Positions 52,342 to 60,689 of a stretch of DNA of 64,000 nucleotides are shown in pieces. Source of the DNA: Desulfobacteraceae bacterium (GTDB lineage: Bacteria; Desulfobacterota; Desulfobacteria; Desulfobacterales; Desulfosalsimonadaceae); contig JAABTJ010000003.1 in assembly GCA_011389935.1 (NCBI GenBank), positions 82,050-146,049 on the forward strand. The letters are read 5' to 3'. Made by a program: the position numbers and the translations under genes. Within the stretch, counting starts at the first letter, position 1. Each line of letters opens with the position of its first letter. The notes beneath the pieces were generated by a model. That model made no database searches. It had not been told where the DNA came from and saw nothing but the letters and a program-made list of their open reading frames with translations.

Positions 52342-53505
52342 TCAGATATACCGCGTCATCATGGTATCGATGAACTGGTCCACGTTTTCCGGGGTGATGG
52401 CATAGCTCTTACTGATTTTTTCAATTTCCGCCCTGGCCTTCGGGTCTGCTGCGTCCTCGAGGCGCCGGAAATATCCCAGTCGGCGGCCCACCTGGTAGCG
52501 CATCCGGTCGCCGGGGGGCATTTCCAGAAACGTCCGTATTACGCGGGTCATGCGTTCCCGGTCTTCGGGCAGCTTCCCCTCGACCTCTTCAAACAGGTTC
52601 AGGATATGATCGCTTTTGATGTAACTGGTGATGCCGTCCAGCGTCTCCAGAAAAAGCAGGATTTCCTCGGCCACCTCGTAATCCGTGAGCTTTTCGAACC
52701 GACCGGTACGGAATTCTTCATACAGGGGAACGGATCCGGGAATTGCCAAGGTCCGAAGCCTTATGAAATGCGGGTTGATCTGGTTCAACGCATCCGCGGT
52801 TTCTGTGGCATGGGAGCGGGACAATGCTCTTCCGCCAAGTCCAGGCATGACATACTCGGAAAGCTCCATGCCGGCATTGACCACCTTTTTCCCTGCCTTA
52901 ACATGCTGTTCTTTTGTCGTTCCTTTGGCAACAAGCGTAAGCACTTCATCCGAGGCGGACTCCATGCCGATATGGATCCGGTTCAATCCGGCCGCTGCGA
53001 TCTCTTTCAATTCCCCCTCACTGATCCGGGCGATGGTATGGGACCTTGCATACGACGTAATCCGGGCCACCCATGGGAAATGCGCCTTTATATGCGCAAG
53101 AATGTCGACCATGTCTGCCGGTTTTATAATCAGGGAATTGGCATCCTGCAGAAAAATCGAAGACATGCCCGCGGCAAACCAGTTCAGCGCAGCATGAAAG
53201 GCCTGCCGGTCCGATCCGAAAATTTCCGCCATATACGCATCAATGTCGCTTTTGGATATTTGTCCGGAGCTGTCCGCCATTTCCCGGAGCGAATGGACGT
53301 GCCGGGCAACGGCATCGATGTCTTTTTTAACATGCGCCACCGGCCGGAGGGAAAACCGCTCCCTCTTGTAAACCGGGCAGAATGCGCATTTGTTCCAAGG
53401 GCAGTTCCGGCTGACGCGAATCAGAAGACTGTACGCTTCGCTGGGGGGGCGTATGGGCCCCTGCTCAAACCCCTTGTATTCTTCTTTTTTATCTGACTTG
53501 GCCAT
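52342..53505 (-). CDS. radical SAM protein with an unusual CX4CX2C cluster motif
   Basis: 387 residues. The N-terminal iron-sulfur motif reads RVSRNCPWNKCAFCPVYK, that is CX4CX2C, not the canonical CX3CX2C. The rest looks like a radical SAM barrel: SSIFLQDANSLIIKP, ARITSYARSHTIARIS, RIHIGMESASDEVL and MELSEYVMPGLGG. This resembles families annotated as radical SAM/Elp3-like domain proteins of unknown substrate. No additional Cys cluster or B12-binding domain is seen. Monocistronic or with hemW. Confidence 0.85.
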   Translation of the reverse strand: MAKSDKKEEYKGFEQGPIRPPSEAYSLLIRVSRNCPWNKCAFCPVYKRERFSLRPVAHVKKDIDAVARHVHSLREMADSSGQISKSDIDAYMAEIFGSDRQAFHAALNWFAAGMSSIFLQDANSLIIKPADMVDILAHIKAHFPWVARITSYARSHTIARISEGELKEIAAAGLNRIHIGMESASDEVLTLVAKGTTKEQHVKAGKKVVNAGMELSEYVMPGLGGRALSRSHATETADALNQINPHFIRLRTLAIPGSVPLYEEFRTGRFEKLTDYEVAEEILLFLETLDGITSYIKSDHILNLFEEVEGKLPEDRERMTRVIRTFLEMPPGDRMRYQVGRRLGYFRRLEDAADPKARAEIEKISKSYAITPENVDQFIDTMMTRYI

Positions 53506-53588
53506 AAACGATCGATTCTCCTTGATCCGGACAGGGGTTGCGGGTTACTTACAACGGTAAATAATAAATCATTTATACGCGTGAAACC

Positions 53589-54593
53589 ATGAAAAAATTA
53601 TTTGCCGTCATACTGCTGACAGCCGTTGTCTCCATTGCGGCCGCGGGCGTTGCTGTACATGACCTCTACCGCTATGCGGAAACGCCTGTCGGGTCCATCC
53701 GGGAGCCGGTCATTTTTGAAATCCACCGCGGCGAGTCCTTTGATTCGGTATCGCGAAAACTGGAAGAAAAAAACCTGGTGGGCAGCCGTCTCAAGTGGAT
53801 TATTGTTGCGCGGTACACCGGCCATGATGAAACGATCCGGTTCGGAGAATACCGCATCACCCCGGATATGACCCCCATGGACATTCTCAACCGGTTTTCC
53901 CGGGGGGACGTTGTGCTTCACAAGGTGACCCTACCGGAAGGTTTTACCTTGAGGCAAGTTGCGGCCCGCTTTGAAGCCGTCGGACTCTGCAGCAAGGATG
54001 CATTCATTGCCCTTGCAACGGATCCGCAATTTGCAAAAAGCCTTCAAATACCCGGGGATACGCTGGAAGGCTACCTTTTCCCCGACACCTATTTTTTCGA
54101 AAAAAACCCTTCTGAAAAAGACGTCATCCAGGCAATGGTGGGAAGGTTTCACAGCACCTTCACACGGGACTGGAAAAATCGCGCAGCAGAGCTGGGCTTT
54201 ACCGTTCATGAAATCGTGACACTGGCGTCCATTATCGAAAAGGAAGCCGGCCTTGACACGGAGCGCCCCATCGTATCCTCCGTATTTCACAATCGCCTGA
54301 AGCGCAATATGCGGCTCGACAGCGACCCTACGGTCACTTACGGCATTGACGATTTTGACGGCAGAATCCGGACGCGGCACCTGAGGGAATCAACACCCTA
54401 CAATACGTACGTACAAAGGGGGTTGCCGCCGGGACCCATCGCCAATCCCGGTTTCGGATCCCTCCATGCAGCCCTGTACCCGGAGGATACGGATTACCTG
54501 TTTTTCGTGGCAAAGTCGGAGAGAGCGCATCATTTTTCAAAAACATACGAGGAGCACCGCCGGGCGGTAAAAAAATATATCCTGGGGGATTGA
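53589..54593 (+). CDS. mltG: endolytic murein transglycosylase MltG
   Basis: 334 residues with one N-terminal membrane helix (KKLFAVILLTAVVSIAAAGVAV) and a LysM-like region. The catalytic domain has TLEGYLFPDTYFF, LASIIEKEAG (catalytic Glu) and LDSDPTVTYGI, then PYNTYVQRGLPPGPIANPG. It cuts nascent glycan strands in the periplasm and so sets peptidoglycan strand length. It converges on tsaD. Confidence 0.95.
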   Translation: MKKLFAVILLTAVVSIAAAGVAVHDLYRYAETPVGSIREPVIFEIHRGESFDSVSRKLEEKNLVGSRLKWIIVARYTGHDETIRFGEYRITPDMTPMDILNRFSRGDVVLHKVTLPEGFTLRQVAARFEAVGLCSKDAFIALATDPQFAKSLQIPGDTLEGYLFPDTYFFEKNPSEKDVIQAMVGRFHSTFTRDWKNRAAELGFTVHEIVTLASIIEKEAGLDTERPIVSSVFHNRLKRNMRLDSDPTVTYGIDDFDGRIRTRHLRESTPYNTYVQRGLPPGPIANPGFGSLHAALYPEDTDYLFFVAKSERAHHFSKTYEEHRRAVKKYILGD

Positions 54594-54637
54594 AAAGAAC
54601 CGGACCGAGCCGTGCGGACTTTTTTTATTACAGTATC

Positions 54638-55639
54638 TTATATCCGCGCCCGGGAATACACGTCGTCGTCCAGCCGTCCCCGTAGCCCTTCGGCGTCGAC
54701 CAGGTGATGGTATCCCGCCGCCGCAATCATGGCCGCGTTGTCGCCGCACAGGGAGATGTCAGGGACATGCAGCTTCAGGCCCTGTACACCGGCCGCTTTC
54801 GACACCGCCTCTCTCAGCCGCTGGTTGGCGGCCACACCGCCGACGATGGCAATGTCTGCGCACCCGGTTTCTTCGGCGGCATGCAGCAGCTTATGGCAGA
54901 GCACATCGACCACTGCCGCTTCAAACCCGGCCGCAATATCCGCCATGTGTGACCGATAGTCGGCATGGGTATCGATGTGTCGCTTCACAGCCGTTTTCAA
55001 GCCGCTGAAGCTGAAGGCAAATCCGTTTTTATCAATCCACGCTCTTGGAAAATTTATTTTTTCAGGATCTCCCTGCCCGGCCATCCGTGATATCGCCGCA
55101 CCTCCCGGATAGCCCAGCGCCAGCATCTTCGCCACCTTGTCAAATGCCTCGCCCGCGGCGTCGTCCCGGGTATGCCCCAGGCAGCGAGCATCCGTGTGGG
55201 ATATGACATGGTAGACGGCCGTATGCCCACCGGAGACCAGCAGCGCGACAAACGGGAAGGACGGAGGACGCGCCGCCAGAAAAACGGAGTTGAGATGCCC
55301 TTGGAGATGATCCACGCCGACCCAGGGAATTCCCGTGCCGTAGGAAAGCGCCTTTGCAAAGGAGAATCCCACGAGAAGCGCCCCGACGAGTCCAGGTCCG
55401 CGGGTGACGGCGATTCCGTCCATGTTCCCCATCCCGATGCCGGCCCCGGCAACCGCCTGGTCAACCACGGCACAGATATTTTCGATGTGCTTTCTGGCAG
55501 CCAGTTCGGGGACCACTCCGCCATATTCATGATGCACGTCCACCTGGGACGCGACCACGGAAGACCTTACACGGCAGCCATTTTCGACCACGGCCGCGGC
55601 GGTTTCATCGCATGAGGTTTCAATACCTAAAATGTTCAT
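54638..55639 (-). CDS. tsaD: tRNA N6-threonylcarbamoyladenosine transferase TsaD
   Basis: 333 residues. It starts MNILGIETSCDETAAAVVE and contains TRGPGLVGALLVG, VDHLQGHLNS (HxxxH metal site), FVALLVSGGHTA, DDAAGEAFDKVAKMLALGYPGG and VGGVAANQRLREAV. It makes t6A37 in ANN-decoding tRNAs together with TsaB/C/E, which are not in the window. Divergence from purM is only apparent: both are on the minus strand, purM upstream by 56 bases. Confidence 0.96.
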   Translation of the reverse strand: MNILGIETSCDETAAAVVENGCRVRSSVVASQVDVHHEYGGVVPELAARKHIENICAVVDQAVAGAGIGMGNMDGIAVTRGPGLVGALLVGFSFAKALSYGTGIPWVGVDHLQGHLNSVFLAARPPSFPFVALLVSGGHTAVYHVISHTDARCLGHTRDDAAGEAFDKVAKMLALGYPGGAAISRMAGQGDPEKINFPRAWIDKNGFAFSFSGLKTAVKRHIDTHADYRSHMADIAAGFEAAVVDVLCHKLLHAAEETGCADIAIVGGVAANQRLREAVSKAAGVQGLKLHVPDISLCGDNAAMIAAAGYHHLVDAEGLRGRLDDDVYSRARI

Positions 55640-55695
55640 GGGGGAATTTCAAGAAATACCTATGGAAACCCACGCAGCATGCCCAGAAGAAGATG

Positions 55696-56757
55696 CTATT
55701 TTTCGGACCACTGGAACCGTGTTGTATCCGATTTTTTCCGCTTGACGACTTCACCGATGACAAAGGCCTTGTCGTTCATTCCGGTGATCCGTTCCACCAC
55801 ATCCTGTGCCGCGGATTCCGGCACAACGGCAATCATGCCGATGCCGTTGTTGAATGTACGCATCATTTCATGCGCTTCGATATTGCCGGCTTTCTGGAGA
55901 AACGGAAAAATCGGCGGCACATGCCACGAGTTTTTGTACAGCACGAAATTGGTCGTCTGCGGCACCACCCGGATCAGGTTTTCCACAATTCCGCCGCCCG
56001 TGATATGGGCCAGCGCATGTACCGGAAGCCCCTTGATCAGGCTCATCACGGCATCCGTGTAAATGCGGGTCGGGATAAGCAGTTCTTCTCCGAGGGTTTT
56101 TTCAAATTCAGGGACGTATGTATCCACGTCCATTTTCAACATGTCAAAACAGATTTTTCGGACCAGGGAATAGCCGTTGCTGTGCAGTCCCGAGGAAGCG
56201 ATGCCAACCAGCTTGTGCCCCACGCGGATTTCAGAGCCGTCGATAATCTTGTCGTTATCCACGACCCCCACTACGAATCCGGCCAGGTCATACTCGTTTT
56301 CTTTATAAAGATCCGGCATTTCAGCGGTTTCGCCCGCTATCAGGGCGCACTTGGCCCGGCGGCATCCCTCGGCGATGCCTTCTATGATTTTTTCGGCAAT
56401 TTCAAGGTTGAGCGATCCTGTAGCGAAATAGTCCAGAAAAAAAAGCGGTTTTGCCCCCTGTACAATAATATCGTTGACGCACATGGCAACCAGGTCTATG
56501 CCGATGGTATCATGCCGGTTGGTTGCAAAAGCAATCTTTAGCTTGGTCCCCACGCCGTCGGTAGAGCTGACCAGTACAGGCTTTGCATAATTTTCGATGT
56601 TTAACGAAAACAGGCCGCCAAAACCCCCGATTTCCCCCATAACGCCGATGCGGGGGGTTTCGGACGCGATCCGTTTGATGGATTTTACAAAATTATCGGC
56701 CTTGTCTATGTCTACGCCCGCATCCGCATATGTTATCTTTTTGTTCGATTCGTTCAT
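55696..56757 (-). CDS. purM: phosphoribosylformylglycinamidine cyclo-ligase
   Basis: 353 residues, from ATG 56757 with AGGGG 6 bases upstream; longer open frame ignored. Motifs: ITYADAGVDIDKADNFV, VSSTDGVGTKLKIAF, CVNDIIVQGAKPLFFLDY, IAGETAEMPDLY and LAHITGGGIVENLIRV. It closes the imidazole ring of AIR in purine synthesis. No other pur gene is adjacent. Confidence 0.96.
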   Translation of the reverse strand: MNESNKKITYADAGVDIDKADNFVKSIKRIASETPRIGVMGEIGGFGGLFSLNIENYAKPVLVSSTDGVGTKLKIAFATNRHDTIGIDLVAMCVNDIIVQGAKPLFFLDYFATGSLNLEIAEKIIEGIAEGCRRAKCALIAGETAEMPDLYKENEYDLAGFVVGVVDNDKIIDGSEIRVGHKLVGIASSGLHSNGYSLVRKICFDMLKMDVDTYVPEFEKTLGEELLIPTRIYTDAVMSLIKGLPVHALAHITGGGIVENLIRVVPQTTNFVLYKNSWHVPPIFPFLQKAGNIEAHEMMRTFNNGIGMIAVVPESAAQDVVERITGMNDKAFVIGEVVKRKKSDTTRFQWSEK

Positions 56758-56893
56758 GAAAAACCCCTGCCAGGCAGAAAATGGCATGCATAAAAAAACG
56801 TTCGATACCATTAAAAACGCCGATTACAATTTCCAACTAGTTGAAAAATAGGCATTGGTAGCTCAAAAGCCAACAAAAGTCAAAACAATTTTT

Positions 56894-56922
56894 TTGACAT
56901 CGCCCGTCATGTGGTGTATTCA
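56894..56922 (+). promoter_or_regulatory. candidate promoter of the aminotransferase-hom-thrH operon
   Basis: TTGACA with 17-base spacing to TATTCA. It reads into the MITE-like repeat, which would be transcribed as a hairpin in the 5' leader. Confidence 0.4.
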
Positions 56923-56962
56923 GACAAAACACCATTGATGGCGTCGTAAAAAGGCGTTTTCA

Positions 56963-57088
56963 GACGGCTTTGTAAAATGTTCAAGTCAAGGCGCGTGCAA
57001 TTTTTGAAGAATTGATAGTACTTATCCGTACATGAGATTCTTCAAAGATTGCGCGCAACGCAGATATTGGACTTTTTACGAAGCCGTC
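56963..57088. repeat. MITE-like 126-bp palindromic repeat, copy 2
   Basis: Same element as at 31255-31381: it starts gacggctttgtaaaatgttc and ends ggactttttacgaagccgtc. The inner inverted repeat is longer here (TTTGAAGAAT with ATTCTTCAAA, plus agtac with gtac). It lies 30 bases upstream of the aminotransferase start codon. Sequence identity between copies is high by eye, with scattered substitutions and a few small indels. Confidence 0.85.
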
Positions 57089-57117
57089 ACCATTAATCGT
57101 ACACAAAGGGCCGTCTT

Positions 57118-58302
57118 ATGAACAAAAAAACCTTTGCCCGGCTGGACAGGCTGCCGCCATATGTTTTTGCAGCGGTAAATGAACTGAAAATGGAGCTGAG
57201 GCATGCCGGGGAAGATATCGTTGACCTCGGCATGGGCAACCCGGACCAGGGAACGCCGAAACATATCGTCAACAAAATGATCGAGGCGGCCAGAAAACCG
57301 CATAACCATAGATACAGCGCGTCCATGGGCATCCGCAAACTGCGCATGGCGATCGCAGACTGGTACAAGCGCCGCTTTGACGTGGATATCGACTATGAAA
57401 CCGAAACGATTGTCACGATCGGGGCCAAGGAAGGCATATCCCACCTGATGCTTGTTACCGTGGGCCCGGGCGATGTTGTGTTCACGCCCAGCCCCACATA
57501 TCCGATCCATCCCTTTTCCGCCATCATATCGGGGGGGGATGTCCGCTACATCCCGCTGGGACCGGATACGGACTTTTTTGAAAACCTGGTGCACGCGACC
57601 AAGCACACATGGCCGAAGCCCAAAGCACTGATTTTATGCTTCCCCCACAACCCCACCACGGAAACGGTGGACCTGGCGTTTTTTGAAAAAATCGTCGCCT
57701 TTGCCAAGGAGCATGACATCCTGGTCATCCACGACCTGGCGTATGCGGATATCGTCTTTGACGGGTACCAGCCGCCGAGTTTCCTGCAGGCAAAAGGAGC
57801 CAGGGACGTGGGGGTTGAATTTTTTTCGCTTTCCAAGAGCTACAACATGCCGGGATGGCGGATCGGTTTCTGCGTGGGGAACAGGGAAGCCATCGCAGCC
57901 CTCAAGCGGATCAAGAGCTACCTCGACTACGGCATTTTCCAGCCGCTGCAGATTGCGTCCATTATCGCCCTCAACGGCCCCCAGGACTGCGTAGGTGAAA
58001 TCTGCAATCTTTACAAGGAACGCCGCGATGCACTGATAACCGGCCTTCACCGGGCCGGGTGGAAAGTTCCGCCCCCCCGGGCAACCATGTTCGTATGGGC
58101 AAAAATACCGGAGCCGTTCGCCCATATGAAATCGCTGGAGTTTTCCAAAATGCTCATCCGGGAAGCCAAGGTGGCGGTTTCCCCGGGAATTGGCTTTGGC
58201 CCCTACGGCGATGATTACGTGCGCTTCGCCCTTATTGAAAACAAGATGAGAACCAACCAGGCCACCAGGGGCATCAAAAAACTGCTGCAAACAAAATCAT
58301 AA
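57118..58302 (+). CDS. PLP-dependent aminotransferase class I/II, AlaC/YfdZ-like
   Basis: 394 residues. The PLP lysine lies in [29 protein letters not shown] and [14 protein letters not shown] carry the Asn and Asp/Tyr of the cofactor site. The pattern resembles alanine-type (AlaC) or LL-diaminopimelate-like aminotransferases rather than classical aspartate enzymes. It heads the operon with hom and thrH, so a role in aspartate-family or alanine/glutamate metabolism is likely. AAAGGG precedes the ATG. Confidence 0.88.
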   Translation: MNKKTFARLDRLPPYVFAAVNELKMELRHAGEDIVDLGMGNPDQGTPKHIVNKMIEAARKPHNHRYSASMGIRKLRMAIADWYKRRFDVDIDYETETIVTIGAKEGISHLMLVTVGPGDVVFTPSPTYPIHPFSAIISGGDVRYIPLGPDTDFFENLVHATKHTWPKPKALILCFPHNPTTETVDLAFFEKIVAFAKEHDILVIHDLAYADIVFDGYQPPSFLQAKGARDVGVEFFSLSKSYNMPGWRIGFCVGNREAIAALKRIKSYLDYGIFQPLQIASIIALNGPQDCVGEICNLYKERRDALITGLHRAGWKVPPPRATMFVWAKIPEPFAHMKSLEFSKMLIREAKVAVSPGIGFGPYGDDYVRFALIENKMRTNQATRGIKKLLQTKS

Positions 58303-58340
58303 CATTGATGGTACATACTTTTAAGGATTAGGGCGCAACA

Positions 58341-59651
58341 ATGAAACAGATCAATATCGGCATTGTCGGCATGGGGACGGTGGGTACCGGGATTGCAAAA
58401 ATCATGGTCCAAAACAAGGACATCATATCCGCACGGATAGGCGCGGAACTGGTATTGAAAAAAGCCGCAGACCTGGATATCGAGCGGGACCGGGGCATTG
58501 ATTTCGGCCCGGACCTTTTGACGACCGATCCGTTTCTTGTCACGGATGATCCGGATATTGCCATTGTGGCTGAAATGGTAGGGGGGACCGGGATCGCAAA
58601 AGAGGTGATCGAACGCGCCATTGAAAACGGCAAGCATGTCGTTACCGCAAACAAGGCGCTTCTGGCCGAACACGGCAACGCGCTTTTTGAAAAAGCGGAA
58701 AACAAAGGCGTTGCCCTCGCTTATGAAGCCAGCGTGGGCGGGTGCATGCCCATTATCAAAACCATTCGGGAAACACTGGTCAGCAACCGCATTGAAGCGG
58801 TTACCGGGATCCTCAACGGCACCTGCAATTATATCCTTACGCGGATCACCAACGAAGGCATCACCTTTGCCGAGGCCCTGAAAGACGCCCAGTCAAAAGG
58901 ATTTGCGGAAGCCGACCCGACCCTGGACGTGGGCGGATTCGACACCGCACACAAGCTGGCCATCATTTCCGCGCTGGCCTACGGCATGAAAATCAACCTG
59001 GACGAGATATACATCGAGGGGATATCCAATATCACCCCCATGGACATCGAATTTGCAAAAGACTGCGGGTACCGCATCAAACTGCTGGCCATCGGCAAAT
59101 TCGACGGCAACGCGGTCGAGGCCAGGATTCACCCCACGATGGTCCCGTTTTCCAACCAGTTGGCCAATGTTTCGGGCTCCATGAACGCCGTAAGCCTCAC
59201 CGCCGACGGCGTTGGCAATATGGTCCTGTCCGGCCGCGGCGCGGGCATGATGCCCACAGCGACGGCCGTGCTCTCAGATGTCGCCGATATCGCCAGAAAT
59301 ATTTTGGCAGGCGGCGGAATTCGGGTCCCCCTGCGCTCCTACCAGGCAGCGAACATTCGCGAAGTCCCGATCCGCCCCATTGATGATATCAAAACCCATT
59401 ACTACTTCCGCTTCACGGTTTTCGACCGCCCCGGAGTGCTTTCCAAAATCGCCGGCATACTGGGCAACCACGGCATCAGCATAAAATCCGTCCACCAGAC
59501 CGAGCGAAAACTCGACGGCGGCGTACCCCTTTTCATGCTCACCCACAGGGCGAACGAAGCCGATGTCCAGAGCTCTCTGAAAGAAATCTCGGCCCTGGAG
59601 GTCAGTACGCAAAACCCGGTCCTCATCCGAATCGAGGAAGACGAGAGCTAA
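58341..59651 (+). CDS. hom: homoserine dehydrogenase
   Basis: 436 residues. NAD(P)-binding IGIVGMGTVGTGIAKIM, the catalytic region VTANKALLAEHG, EASVGGCMPII, TGILNGTCNYIL and FAEADPTLDVGGFDTAHKL, and a C-terminal ACT domain (YYFRFTVFDRPGVLSKIAGI, then HQTERKLDGGVPL) for threonine feedback. It reduces aspartate semialdehyde to homoserine. Lies 38 bases after the aminotransferase and 76 before thrH. Confidence 0.96.
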   Translation: MKQINIGIVGMGTVGTGIAKIMVQNKDIISARIGAELVLKKAADLDIERDRGIDFGPDLLTTDPFLVTDDPDIAIVAEMVGGTGIAKEVIERAIENGKHVVTANKALLAEHGNALFEKAENKGVALAYEASVGGCMPIIKTIRETLVSNRIEAVTGILNGTCNYILTRITNEGITFAEALKDAQSKGFAEADPTLDVGGFDTAHKLAIISALAYGMKINLDEIYIEGISNITPMDIEFAKDCGYRIKLLAIGKFDGNAVEARIHPTMVPFSNQLANVSGSMNAVSLTADGVGNMVLSGRGAGMMPTATAVLSDVADIARNILAGGGIRVPLRSYQAANIREVPIRPIDDIKTHYYFRFTVFDRPGVLSKIAGILGNHGISIKSVHQTERKLDGGVPLFMLTHRANEADVQSSLKEISALEVSTQNPVLIRIEEDES

Positions 59652-59727
59652 CCGATCATACCGGGCGATCCCGGAAAGCCTCGAGGATGCCTGAAAAATA
59701 TACGACGAATCAAAAAAGGGAATTATC

Positions 59728-60357
59728 ATGCACATCATCTGTTCCGATCTTGAGGGGGTCTTTGTGCCTGAAATATGGATCAACGTGGCGGAAAAGACCG
59801 GCATTGAAGAGCTCCGGCTGACCACCCGCGATATATCGGACTACAACGTTTTGATGAAAAAGCGGCTTTCCGTTCTGCATGCGCACAACCTGAAACTCAA
59901 AGACATCCAGGACGTGATCGCCGGTATCGATCCCCTGGAGGGGGCACCGGCCTTTCTGGATGAACTCCGGGCCTCCCACCAGCTGATTATCGTTTCGGAC
60001 ACGTTTGTCGAATTTGCCGGCCCCCTGATGGCAAAACTGGGGCGCCCCACCCTGTTCTGCAACAGCCTGGATGTAGCGCCGGACGGCACCATCCAGGACT
60101 ACCGGCTGCGCCAGCCCGACGGCAAAAAAAAGACCGCCCTCGCCCTGCAGGGGCTCAATTACAAGGTTATCGCGTTCGGCGATTCCTACAACGACATCAG
60201 CATGCTGAAAACCGCGGACGAAGCCTTCCTGTTCCGGCCGCCGGAAAACGTCATTGAACAGTTTCCGGAATTTCCCGTCACCTGGACGTATATTGAGGCA
60301 AAACAGGAAATCGAAAAGGCGATATCGCGGATCAGCGAACCCGCGTTCAACAATTGA
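59728..60357 (+). CDS. thrH: ThrH-type phosphoserine phosphatase / phosphoserine:homoserine phosphotransferase
   Basis: A 209-residue HAD enzyme. It starts MHIICSDLEGVFVPEIW, has motif II IIVSDTFVEF and motif III/IV VIAFGDSYNDISML. This is the ThrH pattern, whose Pseudomonas member moves phosphate from phosphoserine to homoserine. Directly after hom, it offers an alternative to ThrB for threonine synthesis; no thrB is in the window. AAGGG precedes the ATG. The DUF167 gene follows by 3 bases. Confidence 0.9.
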   Translation: MHIICSDLEGVFVPEIWINVAEKTGIEELRLTTRDISDYNVLMKKRLSVLHAHNLKLKDIQDVIAGIDPLEGAPAFLDELRASHQLIIVSDTFVEFAGPLMAKLGRPTLFCNSLDVAPDGTIQDYRLRQPDGKKKTALALQGLNYKVIAFGDSYNDISMLKTADEAFLFRPPENVIEQFPEFPVTWTYIEAKQEIEKAISRISEPAFNN

Positions 60358-60360
60358 GAG

Positions 60361-60684
60361 ATGATTGAAAGCCGGATCACCGCGGAAGGAATTCTGTTCT
60401 GGGTATACGTGCAGCCCAGGGCATCGGCCAACGCCGTCGCCGGGCTGCATGAAAACGCCCTGAAAATCCGACTGACCGCCCCGCCGGTAGACAACGCCGC
60501 CAACAAGATGTGCTGCAAATTCCTTTCCGGACAACTCAAAATCCCGGCATCGCGCATGGAAATCGTTTCCGGGCGCAGCAGCCGGAAAAAAAAGGTGCTC
60601 ATCCGGTTTCCGGAGGGGAGCGACCCGAAAGCCGCCGGCAAAGAAATCAAACAACAGCTGCGCGGGCTTGCCGGCAGCGGATAA
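60361..60684 (+). CDS. DUF167 (YggU) family protein
   Basis: A 107-residue protein with the family pattern: FWVYVQPRASANAVAGLHEN, LKIRLTAPPVDNAANKMCC and IVSGRSSRKKKVLI. The fold is known but the function is not. It starts 3 bases after the thrH stop and so is translationally linked. It converges on the flavin oxidoreductase gene. Confidence 0.9.
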   Translation: MIESRITAEGILFWVYVQPRASANAVAGLHENALKIRLTAPPVDNAANKMCCKFLSGQLKIPASRMEIVSGRSSRKKKVLIRFPEGSDPKAAGKEIKQQLRGLAGSG

Positions 60685-60689
60685 CCCCC

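Larger units (their letters stand above)
56758..57117. other. gene-free divergent region between purM and the aminotransferase gene
   Basis: About 360 bases. Plus-strand promoter TTGACA (56894-56899), 17 bases, TATTCA (56917-56922), then the MITE-like repeat copy 2 (56963-57088) inside the leader. A near-palindrome TTCCAACTAGTTGAAA lies near 56831-56846 upstream of purM. Confidence 0.5.

Noticed and set aside
51679..53496. A 605-codon open frame on the plus strand
   Set aside because: It is entirely antisense to hemW and the radical SAM gene, both of which have clear family motifs on the other strand. GC-rich third positions create such long shadows.
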